Position numbers and translations under genes: made by a program
Notes under the pieces: model-generated
Told to the model about the DNA's origin: nothing
Seen by the model: only the letters and a program-made list of their open reading frames with translations
The model's database searches: none
DNA from: Pseudorasbora parva
Lineage: Eukaryota > Chordata > Actinopteri > Cypriniformes > Gobionidae
NCBI RefSeq assembly: GCF_024679245.1
Contig: NC_090187.1
Coordinates: 28,450,815-28,514,814 of the forward strand
Direction of reading: 5' to 3'
Length of the DNA stretch: 64,000 nucleotides
Shown here: positions 1 to 8,499 of the stretch, piece after piece
Layout of the letters: every line of letters starts with the position of its first letter
Position numbering within the stretch: position 1 is the stretch's first letter

Positions 1-228
1 ATGGGCAATTCGCAAGGGTCACATCTCAGTAACTCGCTTTACGCACCACAGTAACCTCCTTGTCGTCATGTGCGTATGATGTTGCTGTTATAACGTGAGC
101 AAACACAACATGAGCGCCAGTCTGAACTCTGTCTCCTATATGTTTTATAAAACAGTTAGGTCCAGTCTAACAATTCTAATTGGATTGTGTTTGTACAATC
201 ACTTTCCTAGAGTTAAAATAAGTGTTGT

Positions 229-1439
229 GCCGTACTAAATTAAACCACAACACAACAAAATCACCACAACACAACGGAAACAAGCCACAACACAACAAAA
301 TCACCACAACACAACGGAAACAAGCCACAACACAACAAAATCACCACAACACAACGAAAACAAGCCACAACACAACAAAATCACCACAACACAATGAAAT
401 CGCCACAGCACAACAAAATCTCCACAACACAACAGAAACAAGGCAGAACACAACAGAATCACCACAACACAACGAAATCGCCACAACACAACAAAATCGC
501 CACAACACAACAGAAACAAGGCAGAACACAACGGAATCACCACAACACAACGAAATCGCCACAACAAAACGAAATCGCCACAACACAACGGAATCACCAC
601 AACACAACGGAATCACCACAACACAACGGAATCACCACAACACAACGGAAACAAGCCACAACACAACAAAATCACCACAACACAACGGAAACAAGCCACA
701 ACACAACGGAAACAAGCCACAACACAACAAAATCACCACAACACAACGAAATCGCCACAGCACAACAAAATCGCCACAACACAACAGAAACAAGGCAGAA
801 CACAACGGAATCACCACAACACAACGAAATCGCCACAACAAAACGAAATCGCCACAACACAACGGAATCACCACAACACAACGGAATCACCACAACACAA
901 CAGAATCACCACAACACAACGGAATCGCCACAACACAACAGAATCACCACAACACAATGGAATCACCACAACACAACGGAATCACCACAACACAACGGAA
1001 TCACCACAACACAACGGAATCACCACAACACAACGGAATCACCAAAACACAATGGAATCACCACTACACAACGGAATCACCACAACACAACGGAATCACC
1101 ACAACACAACGGAATCACCACAACACAACGGAATTACCACAACACAACAAAATCACCACAACACAATGAAATCACCACAACACAATAAAAATCACCACAA
1201 CACAACGAAATCGCCACAACACAACGAAATCGCCACAACACAACGAAATCACCACAACACAACGAAATCGCCACAACAAAACGAAATTAGAGCAATGGCA
1301 AGGAAAACTAACTTTATTGCAATTCGAGAGCCCCCTCATGGTCGGGAGCATTTCCATTGTGTTGTGGCTATTTCGTTGTTTTGTGCCTTGTTTCTGTTGT
1401 GTTGTGACGATATCATTGTGTTGTTTAATTTAGTATGGC
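229..1439. mobile_element. Inverted-ended element carrying a minisatellite
   Basis: A 17-bp near-perfect inverted repeat bounds the element: GCCGTACTAAATTAAAC at 229-245 and its complement with one mismatch at 1423-1439. Just inside the right end (about 1352-1425) the repeat motif runs in the opposite orientation (TGTTGTGG-type) to the long array on the left, so the whole unit can fold back. A roughly 60-bp unrelated spacer (about 1290-1350) separates the two orientations. The layout suggests a non-autonomous terminal-inverted-repeat element in which an internal motif was amplified. No transposase is visible and the superfamily is unknown. The right end abuts the truncated Tc1 copy that begins near 1461. 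Confidence 0.55.
241..1286 (+). repeat. A/C-rich minisatellite, 19-21 bp units
   Basis: More than 50 tandem units of the type AATCACCACAACACAACGG (19 bp), with 21-bp variants containing AAACAAGCCAC or AAACAAGGCAG. Variant units recur in the same order about 350 bp apart (for example the CAGCACAAC variant near 407 and near 758), so blocks of units were duplicated as well as single units. The plus strand lacks stop codons in the array, so long apparent reading frames of HNTTESPQ-type repeats open in several frames. With a 19-bp period they cannot represent one conserved protein. Confidence 0.9.
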
Positions 1440-1753
1440 TTCACTACTGGGCCACCGTTATTTCATTATTTTCCATAATGTAATGATAAAAATTAAACTT
1501 TCATATATTTTAGATTCATTGCATACCAAATGAAATATTTCAGTTCTTTTATTGTTTTAATACTGATGATTTTGGCATACAGCTCATGAAAACCCAAAAT
1601 TCCTATCTCAAAAAATTAGCATATCATGAAAAGGTTCTCTAAACGAGCTATTAACTTAATCATCTTAATCAACTAATTAACTCTAAACACCTGCAAAGGA
1701 TTCCTTAGTGTTTTAAAAACTCCCAGCCCAGTTCATTAATCAAAACCGCAATC

Positions 1754-2720
1754 ATGGGTAAGACTGCCGACCCGACCCTGTCCAGAAGGCCATTATTGAC
1801 ACCCTCAAGCAAGAGGGTAAGACACAGTCAAGAAATTTGTGAATGAATAGGCTGTTCCCAGAGTGCTGTATCAAGGCACCTCAGTGGGAAGTCTGTGGGA
1901 AGGAAAAAGTGTGGCAAAAAACACTGCACAACGAGAAGAGGTGACTGGACCCTGAGGAAGATTGTGGAGAAGGACCGATTCCAGACCTTGGGGGACCTGC
2001 GGAAGCAGTGGACTGAGTCTGGAGTAAAAACATCCAGAGCCGCCGTGCACAGGCGTGTGCAGGAAATGGGCTACAGGTGCTGCATTCCCCAGGTCAAGAC
2101 ACATTTGGGCTACAGAGAAGCAGCACTGGACTGTTGTTCAGTGATCCAAAGTACTTTTTTTTTTGGGGGATGAAAGCAAATTTTGCATGTCATTCGTAAA
2201 TCAAGGTGCCAGAGTCTGGAGGAAGACTGGGGAGAAGGAAATGCCAAAATGCCTGAAGTCCAGTGTCAAGTACCCACAGTCAGTGATGGTCTGGGGTGCC
2301 ATGTCAGCTGCTGGTGTTGGTCCACTGTGTTTTATCAAGAGCAGGGTCAATGCAGATAGCTATCAGGAGATTTTGGAGCACTTCATGCTTCCATCTGCTG
2401 AAAAGCTTTATGGAGATGAAGATTTTGTTTTTCAGCACGACCTGGCACCTGCTCACAGTGCCAAAACCACTGGTAAATGGTTTAATGACCATGGTATTAC
2501 TGTGCTCAAATGGCCTGCTAACTCTCCTGACCTGAATCCCATAGAGAATCTGTGGGATATTGTGAAGAGAAAGTTGAGAGACGCAAGACCCAACACTCTG
2601 GATGAGCTCGAAGCATCCTGGGCCTCCATAACACCTCAGCAGTGCCACAGGCTGATCGCCTCCATGCCACGCCGCATTGAAGCTGTCATTTCTGTAAAAG
2701 GATTCCCGACCCAGTATTGA
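1754..2720 (+). pseudogene. Tc1/mariner transposase, broken
   Basis: A DD34E-type transposase would bind the terminal repeats through paired-like helix-turn-helix domains and cut at TA. The start is ATG at 1754 (MGKTAD) and the stop is TGA at 2718-2720. The N-terminal part changes frame more than once before GRKKCGKKHCTTRRGD (from about 1895). A deletion after CCCCAGGTCAAG (about 2100) puts the following stretch out of frame until the T/G run at 2155-2170. The catalytic part reads well from there: DESKFC (first Asp), VFQHDLAPAHSAK (second Asp, codon 2439-2441) and NPIENLW (Glu). Compared with copy 2 it lacks 12 bp near 2610. It cannot encode a full transposase. Confidence 0.85.
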
Positions 2721-2808
2721 GTGCATAACTGAACATAATTATTTGAAGGTTGACTTTTTTTGTATTAAAAACACTTTTCTTTTATTGGTCGGATGAAATA
2801 TGCTAATT

Positions 2809-2983
2809 CCCTTTCGGGGAACTCGAGCTGCGTCGAAACGCTGTGAGAACGCCTCTGCGTGAATGCGTCGTGAATGCGCGTGTAGAACCAATCCATCGGG
2901 AGATCGATCGTCGCCGACGTGATGACGTCATCGACCGGAGACTATAAAGCGTCCGCGAACACAAACAGGAACTAGCTTCTATG
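2809..2983 (+). repeat. DIRS left inverted terminal repeat
   Basis: It runs from CCCTTTCGGGGAACTCGAG to AACTAGCTTCT. Its reverse complement matches 6652-6810 nearly base for base, including the shared core with GATCGATC and TGACGTCA. The extreme outer ends differ between the two repeats (CCCTTTCGGGGAACTC left, TTCCCTCAGGGAACTAGGG right), as is usual in DIRS elements, where the internal complementary region supplies the missing end information. Confidence 0.9.
2923..2950 (+). promoter_or_regulatory. CRE palindrome and TATA-like box in the DIRS terminal repeat
   Basis: A perfect TGACGTCA (ATF/CREB-type site) at 2923-2930 is followed about 10 bp later by ACTATAAAGCG (about 2940-2950), a plausible TATA box for transcription into the gag region. 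The same pair is mirrored in the right terminal repeat (TGACGTCA at 6703-6710). The motif is seen directly; promoter function is inference. Confidence 0.45.
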
Positions 2984-3112
2984 CCTTCAGTAAGCAATCT
3001 GTGTGAACCTGTCTGTCTATTTGGCGTTTTTGTCTGTCTATTAGAGAGAATTTTCCACCTTTGTTAAATATATCTGATATATATTTTATAACATAAAGAG
3101 AAAAAGGAGATT

Positions 3113-3920
3113 ATGGCGAGTGAACAGCATTTCACAGTGTGTTCATCCCGGCCCTCGAAAAAAAATATATTGCGTGTGGGAAAACACACTCATTGTGTAT
3201 GGCTGTTTGGGAGTGCAGCACGCTCAGGCAGCCCTCGAGGGGGCTGCTTGCGAGCATTTTTGAGCGGCTATAAGAAATCCGTTAAGAATGGTGCACTCCC
3301 GCCGGGCACTCTTCGAGGAGGGTGCTTCGGCTCGTGTTCCCTGCGGCTCGGTCCCGCTGCTGCCGAGGCAGAGCGGTGGCTTCAGTCATGGGGTTCACAC
3401 ATGGACTTTACAGAGGGGTTTGAGACGGGCCCAGCCTTATCTCAGCCCTCACCTGTACCGTCCAGTGCCTCGTCTTGGGGTTTGGAAGCCCGCTCTGCGG
3501 TCTCTTCCTCCCCGGGCGGGGCACCGGTGCTCCAACTATCCAGCTCTGAGGAGGTGGACGTTGAGAGCATCGCGACTGAAGACTCGCCACTTCAGTCACC
3601 CGCTAGTGAGTTGAGGTTCTCACGAGAGCTGTGGCCAGGTTAAATATAAAAAATAAAATAAAAACTACTGGCTGGCGGAAAGATCTGAATCCCATCGAAA
3701 TCAGAGAAAAAGATATTAAATGAGCGATTCCTGCCCTTTCGTACAGAGCATCAACGTCCCGCCGCAATGCCGGGGCGCAGACGGTCCCCGCGGGCACTCG
3801 AGGGTGGTCCGCTCCCCCTTCGGGGGGCTCCCAAGCAGTCAAGTCAGTCGTTCCCTGCCGGTCCGCCGCTTCAGAGGACTGTGCTTGCTGTTCAAAGTAC
3901 ACCAGAGGCCAGCCTCAAGA
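3113..3920 (+). pseudogene. DIRS gag-like protein, truncated and frameshifted
   Basis: The reading frame opens at ATG 3113 and runs to a stop at 3641-3643. The recognisable DIRS gag signature is the acidic stretch SSEEVDVESIATEDSPLQSP (about residues 142-161) followed by SPASE. Beyond it the TRAVARLNI motif and a degenerate WLAERSE segment continue only in other frames, and NERFLPFRTE can be read near 3720. The C-terminal half (GKAY.AAGQAGACLHT...YQADL region, present in the remnant at 56.5 kb) is missing, so a large internal deletion joins the gag middle directly to the RT leader. The stretch from 3645 to 3720 is A-rich and disrupted. It cannot make a full structural protein. Confidence 0.75.
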
Positions 3921-3924
3921 GGCT

Positions 3925-5616
3925 GGTTCCCTTAGTAGATTTCTAGACGAATGGAAATGTCTATCGAATGTATCTATGGGTCCTGCAGATAATAGAAGGG
4001 GGGTACGCCATTCAATTCAAAAGGCGGCCACCTCTCTTTAACGGTGTCCTACCCACAGAGGTGGGCCCGGAGCAGGCTCTGGTAATGGCACAGGAAGTAG
4101 AGACACTCCTGCAAAAGGGGGCTATAGAAAGGGTTTCCTCCTCCCGGCAGGGAGTCAGGGTTTTACAGCCGTTACTTCATCGTGCCCAAGAAGGATGTGG
4201 GGTTGCGCCCGATATTAGATCTGCGCCTGTCAAATCGCTCTGTGGCAAAGCTCAAATTCGAGATGCTCACACTCAAACAGATTGTATCGCAGATCAAGTC
4301 GGAGGATTGGTTTGTCACCATAGACCTCAAAGATGCGTATTTCCATATCTCCATCCTTCCACATCACAGTTTCTGAGGTTTGCCTTCAGGGGAGAGGCAT
4401 ACCAATATCGAGTACTTCCCTTTGGTCTAGCACTGTCACCCCGCACATTCACCAAGTGTGTGGATGCAGCTCTGTCGCCGTTGCGTCTGCAGGGCATCCG
4501 CATACTGAATTATATCGATGACTGGCTGATTCTAGCGCATACAGAACAGATGGCGGTTCAGCATCGAGATGCTGTTCTCGCACACATGTCGAAATCGGGG
4601 TTGAGGCTGAACGCCAAGAAGAGTGTGCTTTCTCCGGCTCAGAGAACCACTTTTCTAGGTGTGAACTGGGATTCGGTAATCATGCGGGTGCAATTATCGC
4701 CAACACGCATAACATCGATCCTGGCAGCAGTCAAAGAACCGAAGCTAGACCGGGCTGTCACTGTGAAACAGTTCCAGAAATTGTTAGGTCTCATGGTAGC
4801 AGCGTCCAACGTAAAACCTTTTGGCCTATTGAACATGAGGCCGCTACAGTGGTGGCTCAGAACAAAAGGTATCTCCCCAAGGGGAAATCCACTCTGCACG
4901 ATCAAAGTCACGCGGCGATGCCTACGTGCTCTGGTCATGTGGAAAAACCTGGGGTTTCTGTCCCAGGGTCCCGTGCTGGGGGCTCATTTTGTCGCGTAAC
5001 GCTAACGACAGACGCCTCTCTCACGGGCTGGGGTGCGACCATGAGTGGCCGTTCATCCCAGGGTCTATGGCAGGAACACCAGCGAAACTGGCACATAAAT
5101 CGGCTAGAGATGCTCGCTGTGTTTCTTGCATTGAAACAGTTTCTGCCTGACCTCAGGGGCCATCATGTATTAGTCAGGACAGACAACACATCGGTGGTCG
5201 CCTATATAAATCACCAGGGGGGTCTGATGTCGCGTCCATTGGACAAATTGGCACGTCGGATCCTCCTGTGGGCCCAGGGGAAATTGCTGTCCATCAGAGC
5301 AGTCTATATCCCAGGGGTCCTAAATCATGAAGCGGACATCCTGTCGAGGCAGGGGCAGAGGCCCGGGGAATGGAGACTCCACCCCGAGGTGGTGGAGCTC
5401 CTATGGAAGAAATATGACAAGGCAGAGATAGACCTGTTTGCTTCGGCAGGGAATTCTTACTGTCCTCAGTGGTTCTCTCTGTCTCATCCAGCCCCGCTGG
5501 GGTTGGATGCCATGGTACAGGAGTGGCCGAGGCTGCCCCTTTACGCCTTTCCCCCGGTGGTCTTACTTCCAGGAGTTCTGGAGAGGGTACGCCGGGACGG
5601 GCCCAGGTACTTCTAG
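3925..5616 (+). pseudogene. DIRS reverse transcriptase - RNase H, frameshifted
   Basis: The leader with VPLVDFLDEWKCLSNVS (about 3930) is followed by RT. One frame holds FKRRPPLFNGVLPTEVGPEQ and later FLRFAFRGEAYQYRVLPFGL, SPRTFTKCVDA and the catalytic NYIDDWLILA (about 4507-4536). The first RT motifs, PKKDVGLRPILDLR and DWFVTIDLKDAYFHISI (4182-4372), lie in a different frame, so there is one shift near 4150 and a compensating one near 4370. RNase H follows: TTDASLTGWG, NRLEMLAVFLALK, VRTDNTSVVAYINHQGG and GVLNHEADILSRQ supply the acidic residues. The segment DLFASAGN...YAFPP after it corresponds to the region described as Dam-methylase-like in DIRS elements (recalled, not tested). The frame stops at 5616 where the recombinase frame takes over. 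Confidence 0.88.
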
Positions 5617-6443
5617 TGGCTCCGTACTGGCCGACCAGAATTTGGTTCTCGGACCTGATATCTCTCCTGGAAGGCTCTCCGATGGAGATTCCGACCAGGA
5701 GGGATCTACTCTCTCAGGCGGGCGGGAGATTCCTGCACCCACGCCCAGAGTGGTGGAAACTGTGGAGGGTCCCGGCAAGGGACTTGGCCATTGCTTTACG
5801 GGGCTTATCTGAGCCTCCGTTTGAACCCTTAGAGGAGGTTTCAGAGAAGTTTCTCACCATGAAAACCATCTTTCTTTTGGCCATTTCATATCTCAAAAGA
5901 ATAGGAGATATTCAGTCCTTGTCAGTAGGGCCCTCATGCCTAGAGTTTGCGCCTGGTATGGTAAAGGCTTTTCTGCATCCCAGACCAGGTTATATCCCCA
6001 AGGTTCCTACGAGCCCACGGGGCCCCATTACTCTACAAGCCTTCTGTCCTCCTCCTTTCATGACGTCAGACCAGGAAAAGTTAAATCTGCTGTGCCCTGT
6101 CAGGACGTTAGATACTTATGTCCACAGAGCTGCCCTGTGGAGAAAGACCAATCAACTGTTCGTCTGTTTCGGACCCCAGAAAATGGGGGCTCCGGTATCT
6201 AAGAAGAGAATTAGCAAGTGGGTGGTCGAGGCCATCTCACTTGCTTATGAGGCGGTCGGACAGCCGTCTCCACTGGCTGTCCGGGCGCACTCTACCAGGG
6301 GTATGGCTGCTTTCAAAGCACTTTTGTCGGGGGCTTCCCTCCAAGACATTTGTAAGGCGGCAGGCTGGTCGTCGCCGCTGACCTTCGTCAGATTCTACGA
6401 GTTAGATTTGGCATCTACAGTTGGGGCCCAGGTACTCTTGTAG
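5469..6443 (+). CDS. DIRS tyrosine recombinase
   Basis: This 324-codon frame overlaps the end of the RT/RNase H frame. Its first part (about 50 residues) is probably just overlap; the recognisable protein begins around VLLVAPYWPTRIWFSDL (about 5610). Tyrosine recombinase signatures are present: the first Arg in LLCPVRTLDTYVHR, the HxxR box as VRAHSTRGMAA, GASLQDICKAAGWSS, and the nucleophile in TFVRFYELD close to the C terminus. The enzyme would integrate a circular DNA copy by strand exchange. No stop interrupts the catalytic half, so this is the best-preserved gene of the element. It stops at TAG 6441-6443, about 60 bp before the internal complementary region. Confidence 0.85.
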   Translation: MVLSVSSSPAGVGCHGTGVAEAAPLRLSPGGLTSRSSGEGTPGRAQVLLVAPYWPTRIWFSDLISLLEGSPMEIPTRRDLLSQAGGRFLHPRPEWWKLWRVPARDLAIALRGLSEPPFEPLEEVSEKFLTMKTIFLLAISYLKRIGDIQSLSVGPSCLEFAPGMVKAFLHPRPGYIPKVPTSPRGPITLQAFCPPPFMTSDQEKLNLLCPVRTLDTYVHRAALWRKTNQLFVCFGPQKMGAPVSKKRISKWVVEAISLAYEAVGQPSPLAVRAHSTRGMAAFKALLSGASLQDICKAAGWSSPLTFVRFYELDLASTVGAQVLL

Positions 6444-6502
6444 TCGTGTGCGCTTCGGCTTCACACATACGAGGCACTTGGTCCCATGGCGATGTGGGTA
6501 TA

Positions 6503-6625
6503 AGCGTTCTCACAGCGTTTCGACGCAGCTCGAGTTCCCCGAAAGGGAACGTTTTGGTTACGTATGTAACCCTAGTTCCCTGAGGGAATGAGACGCTGCG
6601 TCGCACTGCCATACTCCTGGCGTGC
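6503..6625 (+). repeat. DIRS internal complementary region
   Basis: GCGTTCTCACAGCGTTTCGA onward (6503-6549) is the reverse complement of the element's extreme left end. The adjoining GGTTACGTATGTAACCCTAG stretch (6554-6612) is the reverse complement of its extreme right end. The two halves are joined head to tail, giving a copy of the ligated termini. In DIRS elements this region templates completion of the ends during replication. Confidence 0.9.
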
Positions 6626-6651
6626 CCGTGATCACTTACTTCAGGCTTTAT

Positions 6652-6850
6652 CAGAAGCTAGTTCCTGTTTGTGTTTGCGGACGCTTTATAGTCTCCGGTC
6701 GATGACGTCATCACGTCGGCGACGATCGATCTCCCGATGGATTGGTTCTATACGCGCTTCACGACGCATTCACGCAGAGGCATTCTCACAGCGTTTCGAC
6801 GCAGCGTCTCGTTCCCTCAGGGAACTAGGGTTACATACGTAACCGAGACG
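6652..6850 (-). repeat. DIRS right inverted terminal repeat
   Basis: Inverted copy of 2809-2983 (core 6652-6810) plus a right-specific end GGGTTACATACGTAACC. It contains the mirrored TGACGTCA at 6703-6710. The Tc1 sequence resumes immediately after it. Confidence 0.9.
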
Positions 6851-7130
6851 TTTTTTGAGATAGGAATTTTGGGTTTTCATGAGCTGTATGACAAAATCAT
6901 CAGTATTAAAACAATAAAAGACCTGAAATATTTCAGTTGGTGTGCAATGAATCTAAAATACATGAAAGTTTAATTTTTATCATTACATTATGGAAAAAAT
7001 GAACTTTTATCACATATGCTATTTTTTTTTAGAAGAACTTGTGTATTGGTTCTAATACATTTATTTTTAAATAGAGTATTTTCATGCCACTAGTTGGGAC
7101 AGGTAGCAATAAGAGGCTGGAAAAGTTAAA

Positions 7131-7647
7131 TGGTAACACTTTATATAATACGGGTGCACTAATATGCATTAGTTCATGCTTAACTAATGCACCAATAATC
7201 ATGAGTTAATGTATTACTAATGGTGAACTAACCCATTTATTAATGATTACTGCATCAGCAACTAATGAAGATTCTACATGATTAAAAGATTAAGAAATCA
7301 TTAAATTGTTATTAGTTAAATGTGTCATAATGTATTAATTCCTTAATAACATATTATATTAACTAATAATGTAAATTAATGTGCTAATTACCACAAGGGG
7401 TCAAAGTCATGCATTTCAACTTCCAGTTTTCTGCTTTAATTAATCATTAGCTAATGATTTACAAATGTTTCATTATGTTATGGCTTTACTTGTTGGGGCA
7501 CATGACTATAAACTAATTCAAAATTAATTCAAAACCCATAACCACAATTGCATATTACTTAATCAATTAGTTAATGGTCATGTGCCCCAACAAGTAAACT
7601 CACAACATAATGACATATTAGTGCACCCGTATTGTAAAATGTTACCA
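7131..7647. mobile_element. MITE with 30-bp terminal inverted repeats
   Basis: The ends TGGTAACACTTTATATAATA and its complement TGTTACCA at 7647 are inverted copies (about 27 of 31 bp, including a perfect ATACGGGTGCACTAA block). No coding frame is present; the interior is rich in TTAATNATTAGT motifs. An internal perfect 22-bp inverted pair (7487-7508 and 7578-7599, GTCATGTGCCCCAACAAGTAA type) can form a second hairpin. Target duplication is unclear. The superfamily is not assigned; TGGTAACACTTTA ends are common on fish non-autonomous DNA elements. Confidence 0.75.
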
Positions 7648-7745
7648 TGTATAAGGAACAGCTGGAGGACCAATTTGCAACTTATTTGGTCAATTGGCAA
7701 CATGATTGGGTATAAAATGAGTTGCAGTGTCTCTCAGAATTCAAT

Positions 7746-8499
7746 ATGGGTAGAGGATCACCAATTCCCCCACTGCTGCGGCGAAAAATAGTGCAATATC
7801 AGCAAGGAGTTTCTCAGAGAAAAATTGCGAAGCGCTTGAAGTCATCATCGTCTACAGTTCATAATATCATCCAAAGATTCAGAAAATCTGGAACAATATC
7901 TGTGCATAAGGCTCAAGGCCGGAAAACCATACTGGATGCCCATGATCTTTGGGCCCTTAGACGGTACTGCATCACATACAGGAATGCTACTCTAATGGAA
8001 ATCAACACACAGACTCGTGATGGTGAATACATTTGCCGTTTCCGGCTAAAACTCTAAAGGTCAAAAAAGAAGCCATATCTAAACATAATCCAGAAGCGCA
8101 GGCGTTTTCTCTAAGCCAAGGCTCATTTAAAATGGACTGTGGCGAAGTGTAAAACTGTTCTGTAGTCAGACGAATCAAAATTTGAAGTTCTTTTTGGAAA
8201 ACTGGGATGCCATGTCATCCGGACTAAAGAGGATAAGGACAACCCAAGTTGTTATCAGTGCTCTGTTCAGAAGCCTGCATCTCTGATGGTATGGGGTTGC
8301 ATGAGTGCGTTTGGCATGGGCAGCTTACACATCTGGAAAGGCATCAATGCTGAAAGGTATATCCAAGTTCTAGAGCAACGTATGCTTAAATCCAGACATT
8401 TTCTCTTCATTTTCCAGCATGACAAAGCCAGACCACATACTGCATCAATTACAACATCATGGCTGCGTAGAAGAAGGATCCAGGTACTGAAATGGCCAG
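7746..8499 (+). pseudogene. Tc1 transposase, 3'-truncated by an insertion
   Basis: Start ATG 7746 gives MGRGSPIPPLLRRKIVQYQQ and RKIAKRLKSSSSTVHNIIQR, the N-terminal helix-turn-helix, then GRKTILDAHDLWALRR. A deletion near 8020 (ETQTRDGEY joined to CRFRLKL) shifts frame and removes part of the DNA-binding/linker region. Downstream one reads [14 protein letters not shown] (first Asp, about 8168), [17 protein letters not shown] (from about 8280) and [13 protein letters not shown] (second Asp, about 8420). The reading then hits the insert after [12 protein letters not shown], just before the expected SPDLSPIE-type Glu motif. Confidence 0.85.

Larger units (their letters stand above)
2807..6850 (+). 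mobile_element. DIRS-type tyrosine-recombinase retrotransposon
   Basis: The element has the diagnostic DIRS layout: inverted terminal repeats, a gag-like region, RT with a YIDD motif, RNase H, a tyrosine recombinase instead of an integrase, and an internal complementary region before the right terminus. At 4.04 kb it is short, because the gag half is deleted. It sits inside a Tc1 transposon in the same orientation. The junctions (left ATGCTAATT, right ACGTTTTTTGAG) give no long target duplication, as expected for insertion by a recombinase using a circular intermediate. Frameshifts in gag and RT make this copy non-autonomous. Confidence 0.92.
1461..7041 (+). mobile_element. Tc1-type DNA transposon copy 1, interrupted by a DIRS element
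   Basis: This is the same family as the intact-ended copy at 46611-48187. The left terminal repeat is truncated: similarity starts at TTCATTATTTTCCATAATG (about 1463), so roughly the first 40 bp are missing. The transposase region follows, then the element stops at about 2806 where the DIRS element begins. It resumes at 6851 (TTTTTTGAGATAGGAATTTT) with the right terminal repeat and ends near 7041 in a decayed form of the GGACCTG terminus. Removing 2807-6850 restores alignment with the second copy. The family has long (about 200 bp) terminal repeats with outer and inner AAAAAATTAGCATAT motifs, the IR/DR layout known from Tc1 elements of fish. Confidence 0.85.

Noticed and set aside
222..1188. 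Long reading frames of HNTTESPQ-type repeats on the plus strand and FVVLWRF-type on the minus strand
   Set aside because: They arise because the A/C-rich minisatellite lacks stop codons in several frames on both strands; a 19-bp unit changes frame every repeat, so no single protein is conserved.
241..1286. CRISPR-like array
   Set aside because: Units are contiguous and near-identical with no unique spacers, and the surrounding sequence is clearly vertebrate.
2304..2726. 140-codon minus-strand frame opposite the Tc1 transposase (also 47482-47916)
   Set aside because: It is the antisense shadow of the conserved transposase sequence; the same frame appears in both copies for that reason.
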